64,000 bases of DNA from Lunularia cruciata. Lineage: Eukaryota; Streptophyta; Marchantiopsida; Lunulariales; Lunulariaceae. The stretch is taken from the NCBI GenBank assembly GCA_948567375.1, contig OX419757.1, positions 21,080,001 to 21,144,000 of the forward strand. The letters are read 5' to 3'. A model generated the notes under the pieces. That model made no database searches. It was not told the DNA's origin and saw only the letters and a list, made by a program, of their open reading frames with translations. Below, piece by piece: positions 21,831 to 34,250 of the stretch. Within the stretch, counting starts at the first letter, position 1. Every line of letters begins with the position of its first letter. Both the position numbers and the translations under genes were made by a program.

Positions 21831-24100
21831 TAGAATTGTAGGGGCACAAGTCTGGTATGTCTACAATTGTTGAATATGGTAGGCCTAATCGTAGAGGAAT
21901 ATACAATACTACAAGTTGCACTTCTTGAAATAACTAAGTCATATGGTATAATGGTCCATCATGTGGTAGAAATCTACAGTCCTTGAGCTCTTATGCAACA
22001 TTTGATTATCATATGGAGTAATAATACTCTTGTAATGAAAACACCTATAGTATTCTGTCCTTTCACCAATATTCAGCAGTATCCTTGTTTACTTATGATA
22101 ACAAAGGGACTTCTTTGTTTTCCTTTGTTGCTTCTATACATTTCTTCTTACCAAGTCTTCTTTATGTTGGTTGAACACTACACTTCAAAAGTCAATCATT
22201 AGAAAAATAACTTGAAAACCTTAATGCAATTTTGGGATCATGCCATCTTAACATAAAGATTCTAAAGCACAAATAAAACTAACTTGCATGTATATATTGC
22301 TATTGGCTCCCTATGGTTACTGACATTCTCACCTTGCTCATTAGGTTCTACGTGAATTTCTTGAGGGCCACATGAAATTAGACTCTACCACCAATGAGTG
22401 GCACCATCTCCAAGAAACAAAACCTATTATCTGGAAGTATTGTATAGCCTTACTTGAATCTTCAATGTTGAAGTAAGTCTTAGATCATATTCACATCACT
22501 CTTCAATAGTACAAGCATCTATCTATGGACTAGCTCATTTATTGATCAATTATCATTTAATTGGTGCTTACCAAACCAAACGGATGATTTAGGGTAAAGG
22601 CAAGCCTAACACTTTGGGGGTAGAAGTACCTTACATATGAAGAATGCAGATTGAAGTCATTCAAGGCCCTCATCATAGATTGAATTTGCGTTAAAAGCTG
22701 TTGATACTATCTTGCTAGGTTGGCGGCCATTCATTGTCAATTGAGTCTATAATTTGTGAAATGTTGATACATATCAAGTTAAACATCCATTCAAAAGTGT
22801 TTGATAAGAGATAGCTCATCCATCACTATCTTGCTACATCTTGATTGTGACATTTGATTGGACCTGAACGTAAAAGTGCTTGAGAGGTCTTAGCTAGAGT
22901 TTTTATTAACAATGAGTGATTAAGTATCCCTTGAATGAATTATTCTATTCATTTTAAAAATTTTGTTCCATTGGTACCTAGATTGAAGGCTATGGAAAAT
23001 TTAGTAGAAAGCGATGAGCACTTTTAGGTATTTTAGCTGTTAGAGTGATGGGTCAGGAATCTTCACTTCTAATCTCTTGGTATCCATGCTTGAGTTCCAT
23101 GGGAACTTAGTTTGAAATTTTTTGAGATGGGAATTGAAAGTTATGAGAGTTTATAATTTTATGAGTTTGGAGAGATAGCATTTACTTATGTGAGTTGGGA
23201 TATGAGGGTTTGTGGTTTTGCATATATAGTGAGATATGGAGAGGAAGATTGTGGGTTATGATTTTTATTCTTGTGCTAGCCATTGCTACATTTCCCCATG
23301 TGGGGTATACTAGAGCGGTTCAAGATACACCATACCCGATGTCTCACCAACACTTTACCTCCCAAGAGGTAAAGACCCATATATATGGGAAGGATGCATA
23401 AGGATTATGATTGGAGCACTTGGGATGCTCACATGAGGCAAGTGACCACATTGACTGCAATGATACTCGGGATTACACACACTTCCTTTATCCCTTTGTT
23501 GACCATTCTAAGGATGTTGATCAAGTTGTGGGAGTGGTTAGCATCTTAGGTCTGTTGGGGTTATTTGAGACTTGTTTTCATGTCCACATCTATTTGATAG
23601 GCTACCCCATACACTCCATGAAGAGGCTAGATAGGCTTTTTGCCTATCACTTGATCATTTGGTACGTGATCCCTTGGACAAGTTAGCATGGCTTTTATTC
23701 CTCTTACTCCCTTGATGGTGCCTTTGTTATGCTAGAGGGGGACATGCAAGGCATAGAGAAGTAGAAACTTGATGTTTTCAATTCCAAGCGGGAGATTGGG
23801 CTACCCTACAAGAGGAGTCAAATAGGGCTGCATGTTTTAGGAGATAGGTTTTGCCACAGGATACCATAGTGTCCACTCAATTACAACAATGAAGGACATT
23901 GGATCAAGAAGGAGAGTTTAGTAGAGAAGGACAAGTGCTACATTGTTTGTCTATATCTAGGTCCAATGATGAGATTATCTCTTCCTTACACTCACTACAT
24001 CCTATGGAAAGAGAGGTAATACCATTAGAGGTTTTAGATTATCAACTTGAGCCATTTTTTTTATCTTGATAGGTTTTTTTTTGCACAAGCATTGTGCATT
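21830..24100. other. Region without recognised genes
   Basis: Short plus-strand frames at 21993-22202, 23195-23401 and 23411-23686 have no domain I recognise. The right end may include the unrecognised 5' part of the non-LTR element starting near 24110. Confidence 0.4.
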
Positions 24101-24109
24101 GCCCCTTGC

Positions 24110-26514
24110 TTCCGCTCATGAAGCTTGTCAAGGATGGTATATAAGTATCTTAGAGATTGCTTTTAGGCACATGATCCTTCTTGTGGATTTACCAAGCTGT
24201 TTCAAGTGGTTGCAGCAATAGCAAGTGGAGATATTCCTATGTCAATTAGTTGGGTGTTTGGGGCTAGTCAACTTCTTAGATGGAGAAGGATACAACGGGC
24301 ACTAGACTTGCTATTGGAGAGATCTTTTGGGACTTGGTTAGCCACACATTGTTCTCCAACATCAATCTCACTTCCAAGAGCACCTCAATCCATATCAATT
24401 TGGAGAAGTTATGCCTGAAGGTTGTGAGACTATATCTCTAGGCATTAGGGCACTTCTAGATATCCATTTGGAATGGGTTGGCCTATAGGTGAATGTTGAG
24501 AATGCTTTTAATAGTATCTCTCAAGCATCCATCTTTAGGGAGCTAAAGGAGGCCAATGGATCCTAGGCAAGTCTCATTCCTTTTATGCGGTCATTCTATG
24601 GCTCTTGTGCTTCCCTTTACTATCAACAAGGGTGGTCATAATAGGGAGTCACTGTCTTGGAGTCACCATCTTGGAGTCAATAAAAAATAGGGAGATCTTT
24701 TAAAGGGACCTTTTTTTGCCATGGCTTGCTTCAAAGCTCTCTTATCTACTCCTTTGACCATGCAAAGTTGTATATTTCACTCTTTGCCAAACATCATGCA
24801 CATTGTGGGCCCCATAGATCAGATTAGAAAGACCTTTGATCACTTAACTGTTGAACTAAATCTTGTAGGCTTGAGAGTCAAGGTATCAAAGTGTAGAGCA
24901 TGGTCCCGTTTAGGAATCCCTCCACACCTTGAGCTTCTAGAGGGGTGTGTTACATCTATAGATGCAGTATGTATTCTTGGAGTGCCAATAGGATCCGAGG
25001 ATTTTGTCACATGCTTCTTAGATGTTGCCCTTGCAGAGGATATTCCCCATGTGGATGAACTTCCTCTACTAGGAGATCCATAGGTGGCATTTGGTATACT
25101 CTTCTTTAGTATTGCCCATCAACCAACTTACCTTCTTCCCATAGTTACTCCTTTGTTGAATTTTTTTATCACTTTTGAGAGCTTTTGGTAGGAGGATTGT
25201 GGGAGTCTTTGGTGAAATCATCAGACTAGGGACTGAGTGTGTGATAGGGGACTTGGTATGTAGACAAACATCTCTACCAATGTTGTGCAAGGATGTAGAC
25301 CTATTATCTATGGAGGAGATGGCACCTATACAATGGCATTCCTAGGTAGTTGGGCTCTTTCAAGCACCCCTACTTTCCTCCTATTTTGTGGTTGTTGATA
25401 GGCCAGTTTTGGAGACATATATGACTGAGGTGAAGGAGAGATCCTTTTCTCTCTAGGTATTATTGCGGAAGAAGAGAGATGGTCTATGCCCATGAGCATG
25501 GGAGGACCTTCTATCCTTTGCTTCACTACCGTCAGATTGGACCATAGGTTTGCAGTCTTCTTTGATGGAGCAACAATATCAACATACGCTATATTTTCTT
25601 AGCTGACCCGCCCATTCCTTGGGTCACTAGAGCACATCTTTGCTCTTGCTCTAGCAAGGGTGCAGGCTCTTGGATCCTAGCTTGACCATGCATTAGGGCA
25701 CTCTGAATTGCACTAGCCACCTTCTCTACAATAATGAGGTTCCACCTAGGTTTGGCCTACCTGTTTGCATCTTTATTACTCACTTATGAGTGTGGTTCTA
25801 CACAAGATGTAGCGGCAGTCCATATGACATGGTGTCTTTTTGGAGGACAGAGGATAGTTATCCATGATACCATTAGGGATATAGTGTTTGCTATGGTACG
25901 AGAGAGTGGATAGCTTGCTTGGAGGGAGCATTCATATGCTTTGCAAATGACACTTGTGAGAGCAGACTTATACTTGGTCCAAGATGATCAGGTGACGATG
26001 GTGGATGTTGTGGTTACAGATCCTACACGTGATGCAGTTTTGGAGGGAGTAATTACTCATCCTCTTGGAAAGGCAGCAAGTGGAGGAATAGCACCCAAGG
26101 TCTCCGTGTATAGGAGTATGCATCGAGGTCACTTCTTTGTTCCTATAGCCTTGGAGTTATATGGAGCAATGGACATGGCTATTTGACACATTTGTCAAGA
26201 AGTGCACAAGAGCTTATCATATTAGACATCAGAGAGTACCACTCTTATACTTTGTAGCACACTTTGACAGCGTGTGTCTATTGCTATATAGAGAGCATTG
26301 GTTGGTGCAATCACACTAGGTGATGCTTCTTCGGTTGATTCAGTAGTTTGTATACATTACAATTTGCATAGCTCGGAGATCTTATGTGCGGTAGGGCAGA
26401 TTCCTCATATCGATACTATTGGGGCCTAGTCTCATTTTACATCTTTTGTCTCTCCCTTGTATGTCTTGATGGGGTCTTCCCATCTATCATGTGTTCTACT
26501 TGGTTGCCTTTTTC
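24110..26514 (+). mobile_element. Non-LTR retrotransposon 'R' with restriction-like endonuclease, long decayed copy
   Basis: Pieces of one polyprotein on the plus strand. An RT-type block reads PMSISWVFGASQLL (24235-24276). The stretch QVNVENAFNSIS (about 24490-24525) sits where the first catalytic Asp of the RT palm should be. HIVGPIDQIRKTFDHLTVELNLVGLRVKVSKC follows (24799-24894), with the expected ADD pair just before it lost. A C-terminal zinc motif (ECGST...VHMTWC, 25788-25845) is followed by RADLYLVQDDQVTMVDVVVTDPT (25965-26030), which fits a restriction-like endonuclease. The 3' end, shared by all R copies, runs from the palindrome near 26425 to GGTTGCCTTTTT (26503-26514). The 5' boundary and target duplication are not resolved. 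Many stops. Confidence 0.75.
24721..26186 (+). pseudogene. RT to endonuclease coding region of R, copy 1
   Basis: Open segments 24721-25083 and 25941-26186 belong to one polyprotein that can also be followed in the 35951-37462 copy. The upstream segment covers the RT palm-to-thumb region, ending LAEDIPHVDELPLLGDP at 25083, where a CAG codon appears to have become TAG. The downstream segment is the endonuclease region plus a C-terminal part (KVSVYRSMHRGHFFVPIALELYGAMD). The intervening part is broken by stops and frame changes. It would nick target DNA and prime reverse transcription if intact (family knowledge); this copy cannot. Confidence 0.7.
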
Positions 26515-26835
26515 CCATGAGGAGAATAATTATCAATCATCACCTTGCTTTTTAATTTGACAACTTTTTATTTGCCATGTAATGATTGAAGAGAATAAGG
26601 TGCAAATGAAGGTTTCAAAAATAGCCAGAAGGATGTATTAGAGATACTTTCACCCGCTGTTTATTGTCATCGGATACAGTAATATTGACATAGCTTGCCT
26701 TACTTCCAAAATCAGGTTTGTCGATCTCCGAACTCTATACATAAATTCACGTGGCACAAGTGCCAGGAAACTTGTGCTTACTCTTTTATCTTTCACCTAG
26801 TCTCATCTACACGTCATGTTTACAAACAAGACTAG

Positions 26836-26920
26836 TAAAAAGGCGACCGCGTACGAAAAACGAAGGATGGGTCAAGCCGTACAAGGGAGAGACAAACAAA
26901 GGTAACATGGGGCTAAGCCC
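26836..26920 (-). mobile_element. 85-bp 3'-end copy of R with target duplication
   Basis: On the minus strand this runs from the GGGCTTAGCCCC palindrome to the family 3' end GGTCGCCTTTTT. CAAGACTAG flanks it on both sides (26827-26835 and 26921-26929), a perfect 9-bp target-site duplication. It lacks most of the second hairpin (a short deletion in GATGGGGTCTTCCCATC). The same 3' terminus as the long R copies makes it an extreme 5' truncation, or a tiny derivative using the same machinery. Confidence 0.85.
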
Positions 26921-26929
26921 CAAGACTAG

Positions 26930-27065
26930 GTAAATGTTGTTCTCTGCATTTATTATATAGGTTCCTTGGGATGTCTTTGTACTTTTGGCCTTCACTAGGA
27001 AATAGAGGGTAGATGTTGTTCTTTGTAGTTTTTATGTGGGTTCCTTGGGATGTCTTTGTACTTCT
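26930..27065. repeat. Direct repeat, about 55 bp, two copies
   Basis: GTAAATGTTGTTCT...GGGATGTCTTTGTACTT starts at 26930 and returns, slightly diverged, at 27009, offset 79 bp. The first copy begins at the right target duplicate of the 85-bp R insertion. Confidence 0.6.
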
Positions 27066-27377
27066 GGGTTTCGAGATTTCCGGGTATATTTATCCTTATT
27101 TCGATGGTCTTTTCCAGTGAGATTGAAGGAGTTTCACCCGCCGGATTCACCTCATATCTCATATTTTAGACAGAGAGTCTCGATGACCTTCCAACACTCT
27201 CAGATATGGATCTTCAGAGACTTCAGCGACAGTGCAACACAGTAAGAGGCCCCATCACGTCAGTATACTTCAACCGTCAGAGGGTCCTTATCATCATACA
27301 GCAGTAAGTTATTTTGCTTATTTGTCCCCGGTGGTTAGTCTTGGGGCGTCGTGCGCCGTAAAGGCTTGTGCACGTTC

Positions 27378-27485
27378 TGTCCTATTGCAGTTCTTTGTGC
27401 CTTGTATTCCTTTCATTACACTATCTAGGACTGTCCTATCGCAGTTCTTTGTGCCTTGTATTCCTTTCATTACACTATTTAGGAC
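27378..27485. repeat. 54-bp tandem duplication
   Basis: TGTCCTATTGCAGTTCTTTG and its continuation return 54 bp later as TGTCCTATCGCAGTTCTTTG. The copies are nearly identical, so the duplication is recent. Confidence 0.8.
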
Positions 27486-27528
27486 TGGATTGTAAATCAG
27501 TTAATTTATGTCATCATGCGTATGAAGG

Positions 27529-27582
27529 CACTATTGGGGCTTAGTTCTCCATTTTACCCCTTCGTCTTTTCCTTGTATATAA
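27529..27582 (+). mobile_element. Partial R 3'-end fragment
   Basis: ACTATTGGGGCTTAGTTC...CCTTGTATA follows the R 3' end from the palindrome to mid-tail, then homology ends before the GGTCGCC terminus. Confidence 0.55.
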
Positions 27583-27756
27583 TATGAATATGAAAGTGAC
27601 CATTGTGTGGCCCTGTCTTTGTCAAGCCAGTAACTATATAACATTAGATTTCTGCAGTGGACGGTACACTTTCTTAGTCTTAGCTCATTCCATCGACCAT
27701 GCAGCTGAACACTATGAGCATCCCAAGATATGGACTTACGGCATTTTCATCCACAT

Positions 27757-27870
27757 CGAGAGAAGGACGATCGCATAGAAAAAATGGAAGATGGAAAGAC
27801 CCCCGTGAAGCCGTACAAGGGAGAGATGGAAAAAGTAAAATGGGGCTTAAGCCACAATAGAGTCCGCATC
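27757..27870 (-). mobile_element. Older R 3'-end copy
   Basis: The minus strand reads GACTCTATTGTGGCTTAAGCCCC, then the R tail with both hairpin segments recognisable, to GCGATCGTCC, a diverged GGTCGCC terminus. Target duplications are not clear. Confidence 0.7.
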
Positions 27871-28221
27871 CCACCAGCATCTATGGAAAGAATTCTCATT
27901 CTCAAGGGAAAGATGAAAAGGATTGGGTGGCAGTCCAATCCGGAGCAAATCCAATGGGAAGGGAACTCCTGTTGCTGACATGATAAGTATCTCCTATCAG
28001 TCTAAAAGTATGCTGAAACAACTGGTATACCAAAAGCTCTATTGGCTTGGAGAGACGAGGTCTGACAAGTTCCAACGTCCGCACGAGCTATCCAATACGG
28101 TGCGGTCAACCATGTGCATGAACCTTGAGGAGGATGATTATTTTGCAACTCTGCTCTACTCACCAGCTGGTCAAAATCTCAAAGGGGTTATGATAGAAAC
28201 TAGGGCAAAATTGAAGGATGG

Positions 28222-28238
28222 GGTTTAGGGTTTAGGGT
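28222..28238 (+). repeat. Short telomere-like motif
   Basis: GGTTTAGGGTTTAGGG is two units of the plant telomere sequence TTTAGGG. Too short to distinguish from chance. Confidence 0.3.
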
Positions 28239-28439
28239 ACTACCCCTGTATTTTACACTAATTTGAAGGGAATCGTTGGGTTGACACCTTTTTTGTGAGG
28301 GTGACGCCCTCCTCCACATCGGAGGGCTCTGATTTACTTGCAAGTCATAAAACAAGATCATATGTACTAGTTTAACCAATCAGAATCTTGCAATGTGGAG
28401 GGATGTCACCATAACAACAAAAAAATATGTCAACCTAGC

Positions 28440-29400
28440 GGCTCCGTAATGTGAAACATACCCTTACAGATTCATATAATTGAAAATAATATCCTTGTAT
28501 TTTGCACTGATTTGAAAAATACCCCTAAAAATTCATATCCTTGGAAATATACCGTATTCTTGTAAGATATATCTCTTTTTCTTGGGGGATGCAGTCCTAA
28601 GGAAGACGTTCCTATGGGTAACATACCCTACTCTTTGTAGGCGAAATAGGTCTTGTAGGTTGCTAGTTTGGAACTTCACTTTCATTCATATGATTATGAC
28701 CCGGCCACCACTTACAAACATAAACGGGTATTCGGTTTCGTGAATAGAGGTACCAAACGCTCTTGAGTATGTGTCAAGGAATCGTCCCACAACAGCCACC
28801 ATCTTGACCGACTTCGAAACTAAGGGTAATAACCGAGATTTGAGAATTAAGCAAAAGCAGATTTGGTGATAACCCTTGGTCGACTAGTTAGAGTACACAA
28901 GTGAGCTTGGAAGACCAACGAACCTAGTCGCTGCCAACTGTTTAGAGAAGATTCTAATGTAGCAAGAGAAGTCCTGACCATAATCTTACAAGTGAATGCC
29001 ATCTCTACTCCTGTAGTGAGATTTATTTGAAGACAATGGACTCTCCATTGAAGGCAGAGAGAGAGAGAGAGAGAGAGGTGTGAAGCACACATTTGACCAT
29101 CACATTCGATCTTTCATGTTCCCATAACATAGAACCTCGTTTGTATGTCTTGTAACGTAATAGATGATATTGTTTTGAGATCCAAGCAACCCTTAACAAT
29201 ACAGGAACGTTTTACTTAGAGCTGCGGCATACAGGAAGAAGAGTGTGTCTTACAAGAAAAGGGGGCATAATTGGATCAGGAAGAGGAGTGTGTCTTACAT
29301 GAAAGAAAAGAGTATATTTCCAACTATACGAAACTTGTAGGGGCATGTTTCAAATTAGTGCAAAATAAAAGTGTATCGTTCAAATTTGCCGTAGAAACTA
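28440..29400. mobile_element. Terminal-inverted-repeat transposon relic
   Basis: An imperfect inverted repeat of about 100 bp joins 28481-28585 and 29280-29385. The shared core reads TATTTTGCACT(G/A)ATTTGAAA and then TGGAAATATAC on the left, with its complement on the right. An extra direct copy of the core lies at 28250-28275, and GAGTGTGTCTTAC is repeated at 29239 and 29288 near the right arm. No transposase reading frame is visible, so this is a non-autonomous or internally deleted element. Confidence 0.6.
29056..29078. repeat. GA microsatellite
   Basis: About eleven GA units inside the TIR element relic. Confidence 0.9.
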
Positions 29401-30757
29401 ACCAGTTTACGAGGATGAAGATCAAGTTACATTAGAATTTTCCTATACGGTAGTCTTAGTACTATCCATACTACATACTATCCGGTACATACATGAAAGA
29501 AAGCTCCCTGAGAGTAAGTCCACAGAAGATGGAGTATAGTAGTGATAATATTCGTATGGGATCTTCAGGAAATTGATTGAACATAGAGATCGAAATTTGA
29601 TGTCTATTCTGCACGAACTTTTCCATTTACTCCAACACTTACGCAATAAAACATAGCTATCTTTATTAGACACTGGATCGAGATTGTAGAGCAAAAGAGC
29701 GGAGGACGGGCTGAAGTCTTGGACTCTTCCTTCTTGTTTGCACTTTTTGGCGCCTGTATTCCTTTCTCCCTTTTCCTTCGGAGTATATTATTAGGCCTGC
29801 TGGTCTTATTCTCAAAAGACGGGCTTTCGTTGAACACGACACAATCTGAAGATACACGGACGGTATGTCTAAGACGAAGTAACAAGGAAAGATAACTAAT
29901 TCTGGGTCGAGGCACATGTCTTAGGAGAGGACGGAGAGGGCGAGTGCTTCACGGTGTTTGGCAGTTGGTGGAACAAGTATTCGCACTTCAGGTTAATGTT
30001 TAACAACTGCAAGTACGCTGATCATGAAAGTAATAGAGTCTAGAGAACATGTTTGTGAGAGAGGAATTTGCGTGGATGTAAGAGGAGGAGTGTGTGCGTT
30101 GGCCGCTGGGCAGGTTCTGCAAGAAGGTGGGTGCAGGCTTGCTCACTCCTTCAATGTCAGCTTCAGCATACGGTAATCGACGTCTCTGTCACTTTTAAAA
30201 GCCTGCCTCTCAACTCCCTTCTATCCTACATTTGTCGCAAACTTGAGAGGTCTTATCAATAGTAAGGTGCAAGTTCTAATACCGCATCTCTGAGTTTCTG
30301 CACTGTCATAAAACCGTAGGCACTGCAAGCTAGGAGGCTGTGTAAAGTTCACTTCCACCGGTTGGCAAAAAGTAGAGGAAATAGAAATTTAATCCTGAAG
30401 TGAGTGTTTGAATGTCCTGGTGATCACTTGACATTCAGCCTCAGAAGCTAGGTTCGGGCAGTCTCCGGACTTTCAGTCTCTAAAGGTCTGGAGATCTGAA
30501 ACCGAGATCTTGATCATTTCATTCCAGGCAATAGTAATCGTTCTCCACTTTATTGTGGTGGTGCTGAGGTTTGTTGCTTCTTGTTACGGAGCAAAGTCCC
30601 TGGTTGTCACAGCTTGCCACTGCACACTGAGCGAGCATCTCACGTGAAGCACCGGTGAGCACAAACTCGTAAACAGAGCCCAGGGAGGGAAATTTTCTCC
30701 GCCCACTGTACTGAGTAAAGAATTTCGGGGAGAAACAGACAGAAGCGCACGATTTCG
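29400..30757. other. Intergenic, nothing recognised
   Basis: Overlapping short frames on both strands (29604-29917 minus, 30068-30262 plus) show no domain or composition that supports a gene. Confidence 0.5.
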
Positions 30758-30767
30758 TTTACGTGTT

Positions 30768-30868
30768 TAAACATGGGGCTTAGCCCCATGTTACCTTTTT
30801 TGTCTCTCCCTTGTACGGCTTGATGGGGTCTTCCCATCCTTCATTTTTCCTACGTGGTCGCCTTTTAT
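30768..30868 (+). mobile_element. 101-bp 3'-end copy of R with target duplication
   Basis: Runs from ATGGGGCTTAGCCCCAT (30773-30789) through the second hairpin GATGGGGTCTTCCCATC (30821-30837) to GGTCGCCTTTT. TTTACGTGTT occurs at 30758-30767 and 30869-30878, a perfect 10-bp target duplication. Confidence 0.9.
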
Positions 30869-30879
30869 TTTACGTGTTC

Positions 30880-33300
30880 AATAGAGTAACTATGCACATA
30901 TGAAGGAGCTACTATTGCTCAACTGTCAAAGAAATACCATCTGCGAAGAATATAGAGGAAACTCATCTGAGTTCTCATCTATATTCGTGCTTATTGGTTT
31001 TGATTTCGTGAGAACTGTCAATCAGTGAGAAAGACTACAACAATGCTGGCTTCTCACACCCAAGCTTATCGCAGAAACTATCGTATACTGACCATGCTAG
31101 CTCGCATGCTATTTTATTCAAGGAAAGATGAAATAAGTTCTTGGCTTCATATTACTCGAACTGACTCATATATCTTTAGATCTATATGTGTTATCCATTC
31201 ACTTGCAACTTGGACAGATTTTGACACAATTTCAAAGAACGAAAATACAAACCATAATCATGGAGAGTCTAGATTATTGCTGTGAATTTTTTAGGGTGGA
31301 AAAAGTTTTCGACCCATTATTCTTGCTATGTTGGGGACCTAACCTGCTGCTAAGACAAAGGCGGCGAATGTGCCAAACTGCTAGCCCGGAATAGAAGACA
31401 ATGTAGCTCCTATAACCAACTCTGCTCCCTTGTGATATAAAGAATGTATGTCTATGCGGTTCCCAACGTCAAGTTGCCATCACCGGAACAAGGAGATTCT
31501 TGCTGAAAGTAGCAATCTCCAAAGACGTTTGTGCTTGTGCTTCCGTTGCCAAGTTTGTATCCGTAACTCAGGGTATCTATTCTAGAATAATACTTCCAAC
31601 GGACACATTGTCATTGCTAACGGGGTTGAGTGCTTCAACCCATACCAACAGTTCTCACAAAAGCAACATGTAATATAAATACAATCTTAAATCTCATCGA
31701 ACACCCAACAGGTCAGCATTGGGCCAGATAACTTTGGCCAACGCAGTAAGGCAAAATCAAGAGGGGCATGAGGAGTCGGTTTCCAGAGGGCACCTTGCAT
31801 CCTTGTCTGAGTCAGATAAGGATGTTTTGAAGGGTGAATGTATTAAAAGTCAAGGAAGATCAATCCCAAGTACCTGGGACATCTTCTCGTACTAAGCATG
31901 CAATGAGCAGAATAGTGAGGTGGAAATAACTTGTTAAACTCCAAAGTAAATTGCGACAGTCGAGAAAGAATCTTGAAGTGACGAAGCACAGAAGATGGGA
32001 ACACTGCTTGAGATCACGCGTGAGTAACGCACTGAATCATGAGAAAGGACATCTACAAGAATTGGTTAAGTGGCGAAGGGAAGCATCGTTTAGGTTTGAA
32101 ATTCACACGACCTGCAGGGAGAGTACCTGTAAGTAAACATGAAACATATGTAAAAAGGGTGCTGACTTTTCGGCATGTCAACTCCAGATTCTGTGGCGTT
32201 TCCGCACTGATTTCATCTTTCTAATTCAAAACGTTATCGTCTTCTGGCTACCGGAAGTTAAGCATGAAGGATCATTCATCCTTCACCCTGTTCCTACATT
32301 GAGAAGGTATCTCCACTATTCAACACCTGTCTCTCCCCTTGACGAACCTCTTTTCTGAATTGGTGTTAGGTGCGAAGGATACGGCACTCAGACAACTATT
32401 TAGCTTGCCACAATCCCATTTCCACAGTACTCTGAACGTGGTAGTACATGTATCATCACATGGGTGCCATTAGCTTTACAAGAACAAAGCTAGGCACTAT
32501 TGGCTCGCTCACAACTTTTGTCAGGCAGGTTCCTTGTTGTAACCTCGAAAATGGAACATCACGGAAGTACACGAGCTCACCTGCAGATTTGGCAATATGT
32601 CCCTGCAAAAGATAAGAAAACAGCCAACTCCATATAGATCGCTAAAAGCTTCATAGGTGAAATACCTTCACTGGTTTTTGCAGCAATAATTCTCACTCTT
32701 TCAATCCCATAATGGAGAGGGTTTCATTTTTAGGCTTTCATGACTTCCCGTTTGAATAAAAAGTTCATTTTGGCAAGAAGACAACTCTGAGGACCGGAGC
32801 TCCCTGATAAGTATTTATACCACTAAGAGTCCCGGATGTCACGACAATCTTCTTTTAACCGTGCGCACCCACCTGTTGGTCTAGATTATCGACACATAGC
32901 AATGAAATGAAGAACCCACTCCATGTACACATCACACCAACTTTAGAGATCAGGCCTCGACGGGTACGCAAACACTCATTAAGCATAACTTTTGAACGTA
33001 ACTTCTCACAAACTCAAGCGGTTTCCAGAGTGTTTCAAGAGTGAGAAAGGCCAACGTACCAATAATGCCGTCAAATCATTAAGTTTGTAGCATGAATGAG
33101 TCAGTTGGCATTTCTCAAATGAGCTATCTCTCACTAAGAAAGGTTTGACAAATTAAAACGTGATAATGGGTCAAAACTATTGTCGTCGAGTTTATCCATT
33201 AAGTCCATAAAGCACATGCAAAAGAAAAATAGTTCAGAAGTATAGCTTAGATCTTACCTTTACAGACTTCCTCGTACAATGCAATTCTGGTGGGCGGGAG
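30880..33300. other. Intergenic, nothing recognised
   Basis: Only short chance frames (for example 31025-31285 and 31951-32136). No RNA gene or element boundary seen. Confidence 0.45.
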
Positions 33301-34250
33301 CTCTACCAACACAAAGAGTCCAAGTAACATATCTCGAAAGGAAAAGGAATACAAGGTACCCAAAGAAAATGAGCATGAGCTGTACAAACACAAAGAGTCC
33401 AAGTAGTGTACCTCTAAATATTAAAAAAAAAAGAAAAAAAGAATACAAGGGACAAGAATTGCAAAATGAAAAGGTTAAATCAATCACCCCAAAGCAAATC
33501 AAGAAATATGCAAAGTAATCCATTGTTGAACTGAGTGATATAGATCCTCCAATCTTATATTTAGAAAATTGGGAGGGAGTGTCGTAGCCAGAATGGAAGC
33601 TTTTATACTGCTTCCCATTTCCCATTGATGAAGATTCAAAACTTGAGAGCTCTATAAAGTGATTGAGATTCTTTATCTAAACTTTACGGTGAGTATTGTG
33701 ATAGAGATAACCATAGCTCCTCTCCTTTGCAGTTAAATATCATGCTACACCTAGAAGATAATTGAATTGGTGATAAAGATTGCAAAAATCTGTATAACAA
33801 AATGTACAAAGTATCAAAAAATAACCATGGTGCATAGTGTTCCTCCCTTCTCTCTAGTTGCAATGATTATAATTATGATGCTGGGCTGTGTCAATAACTT
33901 TGCTCATAAGGGTTCATGACCACCACATCTAACAAGGTGTGGTGTCTGATTGGGACTATATCTACTTGCATATGCCTGAGAGGGGGTGTAAGTAAGTCCT
34001 AACTACCCCTCAATCTATACTTAGGACCGAGTAGATCATAAACTCTCTATTATTGTATCTTGGACGGCATCATAAACTCTAGTGTATTGTCCACTTAAAG
34101 TAGATCATAAAATATGTATTTGCATGATATAATTTTATAATATCAAATGCCAATATTTTAACAAAATCTATACCATTGTATCTCTTATCCCATAATGAAC
34201 TTTAGTGTACTCTCCGCCTAAAGCACATCATAAAATGTGTATGCAATGTA
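33300..34250. repeat. Dispersed repeat, second copy, with short tandem at its left end
   Basis: Partner of 21000-21830. At its left end AGAGTCCAAGTA with a following A-rich, GGAATACAAGG-like segment occurs twice (33307 and 33389). These also resemble the start of the 220-bp unit at 37824. Confidence 0.45.

Noticed and set aside
28222-28238. Interstitial telomere array
   Set aside because: Only about two TTTAGGG units. Without a longer run, chance is as likely as a telomere origin.
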